A model generated the notes under the pieces. The model saw nothing but the letters and a program-made list of their open reading frames with translations, made no database searches and was not told where the DNA came from. Positions 45,612-53,739 of a stretch of 64,000 nt of DNA are shown in pieces. The stretch's first letter is position 1, and each line of letters starts with the position of its first letter. Source of the stretch: Corynebacterium silvaticum (GTDB lineage Bacteria > Actinomycetota > Actinomycetes > Mycobacteriales > Mycobacteriaceae); assembly GCF_004382825.2 (NCBI RefSeq), contig NZ_SDQO02000001.1, positions 806,001 through 870,000 of the forward strand, written 5' to 3'. Position numbers and translations under genes: made by a program.

Positions 45612-47435
45612 CTAGGCGTACTCACTCATCATCCTTGCGTAGTTAGCGAGCAGAATCTCTTGACGCTGCTTCTCCGTGGTGAGCTTCTTCGGTGTTCCCA
45701 TAGCCTTATCAACCACTCGGTCCAGGACATCGTGTGCCTTGAGAAGAGCAGGGTCCATAGCCAACGGATTATAGTGGTTGGCTAGCGATCTCTTCCCCTC
45801 CGGGTGAGGTTCACAGGCTTCTAGGGCCTTCTTACCGGCCTCGATAATTTTCGTACGGGTGTCATCGTCCAGCTCGGGGACTGGAAAGGTATTCCACACC
45901 AGAGTGTTTGAGCATCGGAGACCCGACTTCAAACGGCCTCCTGCAGTCTTTTGCCACGCGATGAACATCAAGGAAGAAGCCAGCGCAAACATAAGGCTGT
46001 CTTCGTCTTCAACATGAAACAGCAGTTCAGAATAGATTAGTTCGGGCCCATAGCGCTGCACGGTGAAATACCGGCGCGTCTCGCTCACAACCTTCGGCAG
46101 CGCTAGATACTCTGTTTCAGGTTGCCTACGCTCTCCGAACAGGCGAGGTATTTCAACCAACTTTCGAGTTGCCTCCCTACTGCTCTCCAATCTGTGGTTC
46201 CGAGTATTCTTCAGTCGAGACTTCAGCACCGAAGAAGTTGCAAGGTCGCCTGGATTGAGATCTTCTAACCATAGACACCAGCACTTTAGCTTGTGAAGCA
46301 TCTCACTAGATCCTCGGAACGACCGGAGGTACTTAGCCGCTGTTGCATCGGACTTAACAGCGTCATATTCATCTTGTTCCACGACTAGATTCCGCCATCG
46401 TTGGCCATGCTGCCGAAGACAGCGGGGCCAGTTCGTTAGAGAGCGGCTCGGGACGAGATACAACGAGAACCTTCGAACCATCGACTAGATAGGCATTAAT
46501 TCCAGCTGTTACCTGTTGCTCTACTGGCCCACCTTTAGCATCTGGATAGTCCCAGAGTCGCTGCTTCACGAAGGTATCTCTGGTGAATCTGACAATCACA
46601 CAATGGACAGCAGCTTTACCAGGTGCTTCGGAATCTCAACTAAAAGTGCGGTGGACGAACTTGATTCGCCAGTGCTCACGGAACAACAACGGGTCAAACA
46701 ACGCAGGAACAGACTGCCCCTGAGTAATCGAGTTTGTGGTTACGAAAGCAAATTCTCCGTGGCGGTTGGCTAATACATCCTTTTGCCTTAGCATGCCAGG
46801 CCGTAACGTAATCGAGCCGGTTAGCACCCTTAGCGTTACCCCAGGCATCTCCCAATTCAGCCTTTTGCCACTTGGACATGATTCGAGCACCGATAAAGGG
46901 AGGGTTACCGAAAATGTATGTCTGTCCAGTGGTCTCGGGAAGTTCCTCTGACCAGTCTAGCTCTAGGGCGTTGGCGTACTTGATGTGAGCGGTTATCTCG
47001 ATAGACAACCTGTCCAGGGCAGCTCCGATAGCCTGGGCTAACTGCTTATTCGCTTGGTGGTCAACCAAAAACATAGCCGTCTCAGCAATCTTTGCAGGCC
47101 ACCAGTTCAACTCGAATCCGTAAAACTAACCGATACTGAGTTTCTGCTCCTACGACGCATCAAGCGCTATACCGGTGTTGCCTTCACGAGGTCGAATCTC
47201 AACGATTGTGTCCGTCTCAATCTGACGAAGCTCACGGTAAGCGACAACAAGGAAGTTGCCACAACCACCTGTTAAATCGTATAGTAAAATCAATACTTAC
47301 AGATGCTGAATTTTTGTTAATTCAGGTGGGCTGCTAGTTCTACAAACCGGAATTTATAGTTAATATCTATTTCAACTTTCACCAAAAGCTTCTTTAAAGC
47401 ATTTTCTATAAAAATTATAATTACAATAAAACTCA

Positions 47436-47729
47436 TCATTTGAACAAATACACTAGCGAGTCACATCCACCACTATCGCACCAATTGACTTGCCGATAAA
47501 TATCTACATGATCGCAATAGCTATAATCAATGCAGGAAAACATACACAGAGATATTTTCGCACAATATTTCTGCGAGAAATTCCATGTATCTTGGTTTTT
47601 CATAGAGCGTGATGTTCTATAGCCGCTTACATCATGGCTTGTTTTAAATTCCGGGCATAGATACCACGTTAATAATGATGCTGCCAATATCAGTAATGTT
47701 ACTATGGAAATAAAAACCCAGAATCCCAT
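47436..47729 (-). CDS. Small hypothetical protein in the AT-rich insert
   Basis: A 97-residue frame with an N-terminal hydrophobic segment (GFWVFISIVTLLILAASLLTW) that could be a signal anchor. Six cysteines lie in the rest (for example KYCAKISLCMFSCIDYSYCD). The ATG at 47729 is preceded by GGAGGT about six bases upstream, a good ribosome-binding site. The arrangement (signal segment plus many cysteines, paired with a small neighbour) could suit a secreted or membrane peptide, but I recognise no family. Confidence is limited by its short length. Confidence 0.5.
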   Translation of the reverse strand: MGFWVFISIVTLLILAASLLTWYLCPEFKTSHDVSGYRTSRSMKNQDTWNFSQKYCAKISLCMFSCIDYSYCDHVDIYRQVNWCDSGGCDSLVYLFK

Positions 47730-47810
47730 AATTCACCTCCAGAAATTCTGACATATAATTCCCAATGAATACTATTTAGATTTTCTGAACAAAACTCACT
47801 TCATCACAAT

Positions 47811-48196
47811 TTAGCCCTTTTTTAAATCTTTAAAATACAGTTTCTGCTGTTTTCTCAAATATAAACCTATAAACGGCTTTAATATAAGTTTTTTAGAAAC
47901 TATATTTTCAGTAAAATCTAAAGTTGTTTTATCCCCATGCGAATAGAATTTCCCAATCCAAGTTCCCTTAATGTTTTCGTTTTCTACCTCAAATGACCAA
48001 CATTGATTTTTAACACATTCCGTAACTTTAAAATATGTCTCAATTCCACTTTTAGTAATCTCCGCAAATTTCCCCTCATCTATAATTCTTATATTCTTTA
48101 AATCACTTCTCCAGGCATAATAATTTAATCTAGTTACCCTATTCCAAACTTTTCTATTGGACATAAAAGAGTAACTTTTGCATTAGCAATTGCCAC
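47811..48196 (-). pseudogene. SRPBCC-family protein (Firmicutes-like), one-base frameshift
   Basis: A polyketide-cyclase/SRPBCC-type lipid-binding fold of about 128 residues. The intact part contains YAWRSDLKNIRIIDEGKFAE, SFEVENENIKGTWIGKF and KPFIGLYLRKQQKLYFKDLK, a pattern I know from small streptococcal and clostridial SRPBCC proteins. The N-terminus is in another frame: from GTG 48196, VAIANAKVTLLCPIEK runs into VWNRVTRL if one A is added at the A run opposite 48150-48153. As written, an internal ATG at 48164 would give a shortened 117-residue product. The codon use is very AT-rich and unlike the host. Confidence 0.72.
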
Positions 48197-49187
48197 AGCC
48201 GCCCCTCTCTCTATAAATTTATTTTTTCCTATACACTTTTGAGCAAATAATTAATTTATTGATCTAATATCATTTCATCTCATGTTTTATTTTTCTTGTA
48301 GAGGATCTTAAACCTAGTATTCATCGATACTATCTGCCGTTGTCATAATTATGACACGAGATCCACAAGCCGGGTCATAGAACACTATCTCTGATAGTGA
48401 GTCCCGGAAGTCCTTAAGCCTACGAAGGTTGGCTGGTGTATCAGCAAGAGCGAAAAGACGCTTAGATTCTGCCCGAAGTTCGTCCAGGAACAGCGGTTCA
48501 ATCGTCTTTAAAATGTTGGTCTCGCTGGTGTAGTGTTCGCCATCGGCACGACATGCTTCTTTGGACTTAACCAATTGGAACATCGAGCCGAAGACAGCCG
48601 GTGAAATACGGGACCAGTTGAAACGACAAGCCGCTAGGAGTGCTTCTCGCATCTCGTTATCGAAATACTCCGTAGGCAAAGAATCGGCAAAGATGGAGCC
48701 GTTAACGTACGGAAACTTAGCCAGCATCTCCGGCACCCTACGACGCTTGGACTCCGGGGGTATTGAGAACCTCGAACAGCGCGTTGAGCTGAGAACCTAA
48801 ATTCTCGTCGTTGGTGTGATTGAGAACGAAACGGTAAAATAAGTCCTCCTCCCACAATCCGGCATCGTCACCGAACAGCAGGAACAACAACCGGGTGAGA
48901 TAGACCGAAAGACTTAGCTTCTCCCAGCACCACACCGGACCAAAACAGGTCAATGTATCCGTCGTTGCCGGATGATGCTCGCTTAGCGTCCCGTTCGTAC
49001 AGATCGATTCGCTCCGGGATAACGCCGAAGCACCGGAGCCGATCAGACCAGAACGACTGTGCAAATCTCTTCTCGGTGTGCTTTGTGTCGTCTGCACGCC
49101 ACTGGTCTACCCGTTTGCGCCAGTGGTGAGCAGAATCCTCGAGGTTGCTCTTTGCAACTGCTCGGGAAACGAGAATGCTTCCATGAC

Positions 49188-49943
49188 TCATTTCCAACCA
49201 TCCTGTTTAGCACTTGCGTTCAGGAAAATTCCGATTGCTGCTTGCACGTATGGAACTATGATTCCAAAATTAGCAACGTAATGACCACTACTGTCAGCAT
49301 TTGAAGCGCCAACTAACTGAGTCCAACCATAAGCGTGAGATGCGGCACTCCCGGTGTTCCAAAGCCACGTTGTAGCGTCGTCCAAATTTGGGTTTACCAA
49401 ACCTGCTTCTTGCTCTGTGAGGGCGTTCATTTCGTTGGCGAACTCTCGAAGCATCGTGGTTTCTGAGATTTTATTAGCGAGTCCCTGCATCCTGCGGTAA
49501 TCTTCAGTAATTAAATCGACAAATTCCACAGGCGCTTTGGCTAATTCCATTTCTCTAAACTTTGTAGAATTGTCCGCAGCCATTTTTGCGTTTCTCAGCT
49601 CAGTTAGCAGTAGCTGCCTAGCCCTGGATAATCGCAAATCATGCTTGTCTGCAATTAAAATCCAAGTTGGTCTCGCATCCCCGAGCATTGCAGTCCTCAG
49701 CAGCGACTCCAATGCTGGAACGTACTTTATATCCTCTTTAATTAACAAAGTTCGGATGCTCACCAAGTCTCCCATAGCCTGATGTAATGAGAATTGCATA
49801 CATCTATACAATGAAATAGTTTCACAAGTAGTCAGTGATTCTAGTTCATGTAAGATGCTTCCCTCAGCTGGCGAGGGAAGGAATTCACTTACATCTTTTT
49901 GAATCTCGTCAATTGCTGCCAAGTTGTGCTGTAAAACCTCCAT
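49188..49943 (-). CDS. Unknown island protein, coupled to the restriction-modification gene
   Basis: A 251-residue soluble, mostly helical protein. I do not recognise the family. A stretch ESLLRTAMLGDARPTWILIA followed by LRLSRARQLLLTELRNAKMA resembles the R..R-containing helices seen in some HEPN-type or abortive-infection proteins, but this is a loose likeness. Its TGA overlaps the ATG of the MmeI-like gene by the ATGA arrangement, so in the intact island it was made together with that enzyme. It has no visible lesion. Confidence 0.65.
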   Translation of the reverse strand: MEVLQHNLAAIDEIQKDVSEFLPSPAEGSILHELESLTTCETISLYRCMQFSLHQAMGDLVSIRTLLIKEDIKYVPALESLLRTAMLGDARPTWILIADKHDLRLSRARQLLLTELRNAKMAADNSTKFREMELAKAPVEFVDLITEDYRRMQGLANKISETTMLREFANEMNALTEQEAGLVNPNLDDATTWLWNTGSAASHAYGWTQLVGASNADSSGHYVANFGIIVPYVQAAIGIFLNASAKQDGWK

Positions 49944-50008
49944 GTCCTCTTGTGAGAGTCAACCCCAGACCTCTACCCACTAAATTCCTCCCTTGATTGC
50001 TTGTTCAA

Positions 50009-50560
50009 TCAAATATACCTAACGAGCCAGTAAGCAGGGCTAACACTAAGTACCTCAGCAACCTTCATCGTCAGATGTCCAGCATCGGGATCAGTAACAG
50101 CCTCAACCTCTTCAGTCAAAGCCCGGTAGTACACCCTGTAATCCTTCGGAGGAAACATCTCGAGAACTACAGTCGGAATCCGCTGTGCAATGTCTTCAAC
50201 AGTCAGTCCCCGATTACTACTACCGAATCTCCCATCGTGCGTTAGCAGCGATCTTACCCGCCCGAGAACGTCGCTTAGCACATTGAGTCGTCTCCTCCGT
50301 GGACTCGATAGGTCCAGGGCCTTAAGCTGATTAAGCGCCGTTGCCTGAGAGCGAATCTCCGAGATAAGCGGATTGATAGCCTCCTGCCCCATCGAGTCTT
50401 TCACGGTTAATGGGGCTTCTTTCTTAACCTTTTCCAGTAGTTGAATCTGGCCACTGGTCTTAGCGGCTCGTCCGAGAAGACGAACGTCCTCGTAATAGAC
50501 CCCACAACTCAAGACCGGCCTTCCAGTCCCTTCGGTGCTTGTACTTCGTTTTTCCATCAT
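50009..50560 (-). CDS. Unknown island protein, first gene of the defence-like operon
   Basis: A 183-residue protein with no recognised domain. The C-terminal third reads LTVEDIAQRIPTVVLEMFPP, then DYRVYYRALTEEVEAV and LTMKVAEVLSVSPAYWLVRYI. The middle is helical and basic (SSPRRRRLNVLSDVLGRVRS). It lies 65 bases upstream of the 251-residue gene on the same strand and next to the right attachment repeat, so it begins the three-gene operon. It could be a regulator or a defence component. The frame is intact. Confidence 0.6.
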   Translation of the reverse strand: MMEKRSTSTEGTGRPVLSCGVYYEDVRLLGRAAKTSGQIQLLEKVKKEAPLTVKDSMGQEAINPLISEIRSQATALNQLKALDLSSPRRRRLNVLSDVLGRVRSLLTHDGRFGSSNRGLTVEDIAQRIPTVVLEMFPPKDYRVYYRALTEEVEAVTDPDAGHLTMKVAEVLSVSPAYWLVRYI

Positions 50561-50688
50561 CTTTAGTGACCCAAGAACGGAAATAGTACAGAGCCCTATG
50601 ACACGCCGTCCTATAGACTGGAAACTACAGCGAACACACGAGGAAATAAATCTCCCCTGACAGCAGTTATAATCTTCTAATTATACTT

Positions 50689-50724
50689 TCAAGGGGTCGC
50701 AGGTTCAAATCCTGTCAGTCCGAC
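50689..50724 (+). repeat. Right attachment repeat (attR), copy of the tRNA-Pro 3' end
   Basis: Exact 36-base copy of 44996-45031. After it comes an imperfect hairpin (about 50729-50768, CCCTG...CAGGG, followed by TATTTTCTTTC), which looks like the original terminator of the tRNA gene displaced by the island. Confidence 0.9.
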
Positions 50725-51075
50725 CAAAGCCCTGTTCAGAAGGTGTTTTCACACTTTCAGAGCAGGGTATTTTCTTTCTATTCCCTTTTCAGGGCACCTA
50801 CCTGGGCAAAAACAACTATACAGAACAACCGTAATCCGACAACATAGCCCGGTTGTCGTCGACCTGTGGTTTTAGCCTAGATTGGCATAGTAAGGAAACT
50901 TACCTAGCGGACGGTTTCAGGCGCGTTTGAACTTTGGACACGGCAGGCTTGTTAAAGCTCCGTCAACGTTCATCGCAGAACATGAGGCGTGGACATGGGT
51001 TAACCATCAGCTGAGCAGATAGAACAACCAACGCTGTTCTCCACTAACGGTCAGCACATTTAAGGAGCACGCACG
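50725..51075. other. Intergenic region right of the island
   Basis: 350 bases with an imperfect hairpin near 50729-50768 that is probably the displaced tRNA-Pro terminator. From there to 51060 I see no gene or motif that I can name. Confidence 0.4.
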
Positions 51076-51198
51076 ATGCCAGAATGGATTGAGTTTTCCG
51101 TCACGCCCGGATTTTGGGATGACCGGCATCGAATGAGGCAAACTATCGATACTCCCGATGGACGATCATCGCTACCGTGCTCGCTACGGAAACACTAA
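51076..51198 (+). CDS. Possible 40-residue peptide
   Basis: A 40-codon frame (MPEWIEFSVTPGFWDDRHRM..., ending LPCSLRKH). AAGGAG at 51062-51067 lies eight bases before the ATG. The beginning reads like a real protein N-terminus, whereas the end (SSLPCSLRKH) does not, so it may be a gene truncated where the recombinase remnant begins. Function unknown. Confidence 0.35.
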   Translation: MPEWIEFSVTPGFWDDRHRMRQTIDTPDGRSSLPCSLRKH

Positions 51199-51217
51199 TC
51201 ACGACGATGGACCCGTA

Positions 51218-51589
51218 CTATCCAATTGAGTCCGCCTGTTTCCAGCTCTCATCGGACACACAGCTCCTCCTCGTCAATGACGGTGATTGGCGGCATCCGC
51301 AACCTATCTGCAACGCGACACCGCGCTGCTGCAAATCCGGCGCAATACCAAAGGCATCGTGGACACTGCTCGCCAGCAGATCCAGCTTCGTCATAACAAG
51401 CGTGTCTCCTGCACGGCATGCCGCAATCGCCTGCCCAAGACCGGGGCACTGGGTGTTGCGGCCAGAGCCTCCATGATCAAAATAGATTCGCCCCGCCTCC
51501 ACGCCATAGGTAGCAAGCTGTTCTCGTTGAACCTGTAGATCTTGCTTCTCCGTGGACGCATGCGCATATCCGATAAGCATGACATTCAC
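51218..51589 (-). pseudogene. Truncated and degraded serine recombinase (resolvase type)
   Basis: The first about 95 residues match the catalytic domain of Tn3-type resolvases: MLIGYAHASTEKQDLQVQRE, then GRIYFDHGGSG and CRAGDTLVMTKLDLLASSVHDA. The serine in AST is kept. The arginine of YARVST has become histidine, and the arginines of KLDRLAR are lost. These are active-site residues. After GVALQIG the similarity ends and the helix-turn-helix is missing. The remnant suggests that a transposon or invertase once sat here. It follows hicB by 25 bases. Confidence 0.78.
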
Positions 51590-51614
51590 CCTTACTTCTT
51601 CGCGGTGCGACTAA

Positions 51615-51941
51615 CTAAACGGACGCAAGTTTTTGGTTAACCAATGCGTTCAGCGAAATTCCCTCTGCCTTGGCAGCAATAGCCAACCGCCGATGCAGCG
51701 ACGGAGACGTGCGCACATTGAACTTCCCCGAGTAACGACGACTACCCAATGGCATAGGAACCACCTCACCGGAGGCTTCCATATCTTCGACAACCTCAGC
51801 GACAAGATCAAGCAAACCGCGCTCGGCCTGTTGCCGGTCTGCATCCAACCACGACAATGATGGGAACTCAGCCACGGTTGCCACGTACTCTTGGTCTTCT
51901 TCCGACCAGGAGACTTGATAGGTGTACTTGTTAATGTCCAT
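51615..51941 (-). CDS. hicB: HicB-family antitoxin
   Basis: A 108-residue antitoxin of a HicAB system. The N-terminal half is the degraded RNase-H-like HicB fold (YQVSWSEEDQEYVATVAEFP, then SLSWLDADRQQAERGLLDLV). The C-terminal 40 residues form an Arc/MetJ-type DNA-binding helix pair (GKFNVRTSPSLHRRLAIAAK, then AEGISLNALVNQKLA). It neutralises HicA and represses its own operon. It lies directly downstream of hicA (5-base gap) and the palindrome at 52216-52239 is the likely operator. The gene is intact although the toxin gene is frameshifted. Confidence 0.87.
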   Translation of the reverse strand: MDINKYTYQVSWSEEDQEYVATVAEFPSLSWLDADRQQAERGLLDLVAEVVEDMEASGEVVPMPLGSRRYSGKFNVRTSPSLHRRLAIAAKAEGISLNALVNQKLASV

Positions 51942-51946
51942 GCCGG

Positions 51947-52178
51947 CTACTCCGTTTCCTTCTTGTGTGCGCCTAGTTTTTCAATCGCTTCGAGAACTTG
52001 ATTGACCTGATACGGCTTGGCGTTGCCATTCGCGTTTTTGAATATTGTCACGAGGATCGCCCAGCCACGGGGTCTTGTAGGTACGATGCGACGTCTTCTT
52101 TGACTTGCGGCTTTCAAAGTAGTGATCGCAGACTCTTTCCAAATCGGCAAACCTCACGTTCTTCGGTGCCCACTTCAT
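51947..52178 (-). pseudogene. hicA: HicA-family mRNA interferase toxin, one-base insertion
   Basis: The reconstructed about 77-residue toxin starts MKWAPKNVRFADLERVCDHY and continues ESRKSKKTSHRTYKTPWLGD. The catalytic histidine of HicA (S-H in KKTSHRTYK) is present. After DPRDNIQ the frame is lost at a five-base A run (T run 52035-52039 on the plus strand). With four bases it would read NIQNANGNAKPYQVNQVLEA and end IEKLGAHKKETE. As written the toxin loses its C-terminal strand and helix. An intact antitoxin with a broken toxin is a common end state of such modules, but a base-calling error is equally possible. Confidence 0.8.
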
Positions 52179-52215
52179 TGACCGCACGATGTCGCCAATA
52201 CTTTTCCCACATCAA

Positions 52216-52239
52216 AGTAGTACCATATGCAGTACTACT
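52216..52239 (-). promoter_or_regulatory. Probable HicAB operator (palindrome)
   Basis: A perfect inverted repeat AGTAGTAC...GTACTACT (8-bp arms, 8-base spacer) about 40-60 bases upstream of hicA. The spacer contains CATATG, so it could overlap a -10 element. HicB C-terminal domains usually bind such palindromes. Confidence 0.65.
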
Positions 52240-53014
52240 GAAAATTTTGACCACACCAGCTTGATAACGCCCGGCAAAGGTGGCCGGTTAAGGGTCCCAT
52301 AGTGGCCATGTTTTACGCCGAGACAAACGCCGGCTTAGCTAATAATGGGAGTTCGGGGCTTTTCTCACGATGATACAAACCGATGTTTAACGGTCGCCAA
52401 TTGTCCCCGTCTAGATGCATGGGTTATTAATGGTGGACACCACCGTGCCCCCGAAGGCAACCCCATATAAAACACTCCTTTACAAAAAACGGGAGCAGCA
52501 TGGCGGTATATATATACCAGTTACTTTAAATCTTAGTTTTTTAACGTAACTCCAATTACATAACCCCTACTACAGCGGACGCACGGTATGAACCGTTCAG
52601 ACAAAACCTGGAACGATTTTGTCTGAATATGCGGTACGGTAGATCCGACTCTTCATGTGGTAGTTCCCGTAGGAATGATGGAGGCAGCAAGTGCCACTCG
52701 AGTATTTTGCGGTAGTTCTCCTTGTGCCAGATCAAGAAACTTCTCTTGCTTATTGACGTTTACCGGAAAACAGCAACCAGAATATTAGCACCTCCAAAGG
52801 AATACAGAACACAGAAAGCGTCTCTGGAATTTCTCAGTACCTCGCCAACAAAATCTGCCGTGAATACGGCGCCCGACCTCGTGTGGGGAATCAAAAAAGC
52901 CAAGAAAGACCAGGAGGAGCTGCCTCTGACGGCCTAAAAACAGCAAAAAATAGGCTCCTACACCAATAGGAACCTAATTTTCTCTCCTCAAAAAGAATCG
53001 CGCATTGCACGCCA
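52240..53014. other. Gene-poor stretch with one strong hairpin
   Basis: About 770 bases. A perfect 11-bp inverted repeat TTCAGACAAAA...TTTTGTCTGAA (52596-52606 with 52617-52627) could be a terminator. Around 52500-52520 there is a (TA)n tract. A 71-codon plus-strand frame at 52722-52937 has no ribosome-binding site and no family. Another frame over 52790-52960 (QYLANKICREYGARPR...) looks slightly protein-like and may be a remnant. Confidence 0.4.
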
Positions 53015-53318
53015 CTAAGAAGGTGGACCAGAGAAGAAGAATCCGAATGCGATAGTGATAATAATCGCCGGCGCTAGCACCGATAGCAATGCGGCGATAT
53101 ACAAGTCATACTTCTTTGTTTTATATGCAAGATAGCAGTTAAACACAAATAGAAGCTAGAGTTATACAGGTAATAACCACTGTGGGCCACCACAACTGCT
53201 TGCCAATAATCCAAAATAGATAACTAACAATAAAGGCAGCAACCATTGCACCCCACCCTAATAAACGGGGGGATTTCATTTGTGCCAAATCGCGATTCAC
53301 CGACTTATTTAGCCCCAT
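53015..53318 (-). pseudogene. Small membrane protein downstream of the phospholipase-like gene, frameshifted
   Basis: The reconstructed protein is about 100 residues. AAGGA lies seven bases before ATG 53318 (MGLNKSVNRDLAQMKSPRLL). Hydrophobic segments follow: GWGAMVAAFIVSYLFWIIG, WWPTVVITCITLA, LLFVFNCYLA, and ALLSVLAPAIIITIAFGFFF. The frame changes near 53152-53158: the first frame stops at 53139 and the second continues to 53015. I do not recognise the family. It directly follows the PLA2-like gene on the same strand, a layout that would suit an immunity or partner protein. Confidence 0.55.
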
Positions 53319-53372
53319 TTTCATGTCCTTCGTCAGAGACGACACTGTTAAAAACCAGAATATCGGCTTTCA

Positions 53373-53710
53373 TTACACATTACGACCATGCCATCTAGGC
53401 ACAACTACGATAGCTGCTTCAAGGTACGTTCGAGGCCATCCAGAATACTGACCTCTAATCTGACGCGACTTGTTGACAAACTCACGGTCGCAATCACACA
53501 CCGGACGCTTAATATTCAAGCAATGATCGTGTCCCATACATGCTCGATCCAGTGGATTAATTGGGTCACCAGGACCAAGAGTTGTTCTTACCACAATTCG
53601 CTGCAGCCCGTTCTGTATCGAATCGTTGCGAACCATCAGGGCTGGTTACTAGATACTCGTCGAGAGTAGATAACTATTAAAGCTAATAGAACAACTATCA
53701 CAGCAACCAT
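53373..53710 (-). pseudogene. Phospholipase A2-like small secreted or anchored protein, frameshifted
   Basis: The C-terminal 87 residues contain DRACMGHDHCLN, the calcium/histidine active-site pattern of phospholipase A2-type enzymes (Cys-x-x-His-Asp-x-Cys). CDCDREFV follows, a second pair of cysteines with the expected Asp. The N-terminus is in another frame: from ATG 53708-53710, MVAVIVVLLALIVIYSRR is a membrane or signal segment. It reads into the domain if one base is added at the G run 53639-53641 (C run on the coding strand). The full protein would be about 112 residues. It starts 30 bases after ciuF on the same strand and may share its transcript. Confidence 0.65.
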
Positions 53711-53739
53711 TGGGTGTGGCAAGACATATCGACCTCCCC

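Larger units (their letters stand above)
47269..48362. mobile_element. AT-rich 1.1-kb insertion inside the restriction-modification gene
   Basis: Foreign DNA splits the codons of AdoMet motif I. The left side of the gene ends at CCAC (47265-47268) and the right side resumes at CCAC (48363-48366), so a four-base duplication is likely. Removing the insert and one copy gives a perfect DPACGCGNFLVVAYRELR. The insert is very AT-rich, carries an SRPBCC-domain gene resembling Firmicutes proteins and a small second frame, and shows no transposase or clear terminal inverted repeats. Confidence 0.75.
45612..49191 (-). pseudogene. MmeI-like type IIL restriction-modification enzyme, fragmented and interrupted
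   Basis: Pieces of one large protein that combines nuclease, methyltransferase and target-recognition domains. In order on the minus strand: N-terminal nuclease region with GNDGYIDLFWSGVVLGEAKS (from ATG 49191); an apparent internal deletion of roughly 100 residues; YLTRLLFLLFGDDAGLWEED; a C-run shift (G run 48756-48760); FYDPACG (AdoMet motif I) interrupted by about 1.1 kb; then GCGNFLVVAYRELRQIETD, two TAG stops, and the catalytic FGNPPFIGARIMSKW. Next come a shift near 46790-46800, a TGA in place of Trp near 46638, two further shifts near 46410-46430, and the recognition/C-terminal part to 45612. The gene is dead. Its start overlaps the stop of the preceding gene (ATGA). Confidence 0.85.
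45032..50724. mobile_element. 5.7-kb genomic island at tRNA-Pro, integrase lost
   Basis: DNA between two exact 36-bp copies of the tRNA-Pro 3' end. It carries two unknown genes, the remains of an MmeI-type restriction-modification gene and a nested AT-rich insertion. No integrase or excisionase can be recognised, so the element must have lost its own mobility genes or used one in trans. Composition is near that of the host, except 47269-48362, which is far more AT-rich. Confidence 0.85.

Noticed and set aside
46969..47160. TAG codons in the R-M gene as recoded glutamine
   Set aside because: Two CAG-to-TAG changes would fit readthrough, but the same gene has several frameshifts, an insertion and a TGA, so simple decay explains them.
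52722..52937. 71-codon frame in the stretch between HicAB and the small membrane protein
   Set aside because: No ribosome-binding site and no recognisable pattern; adjacent frames look equally protein-like.
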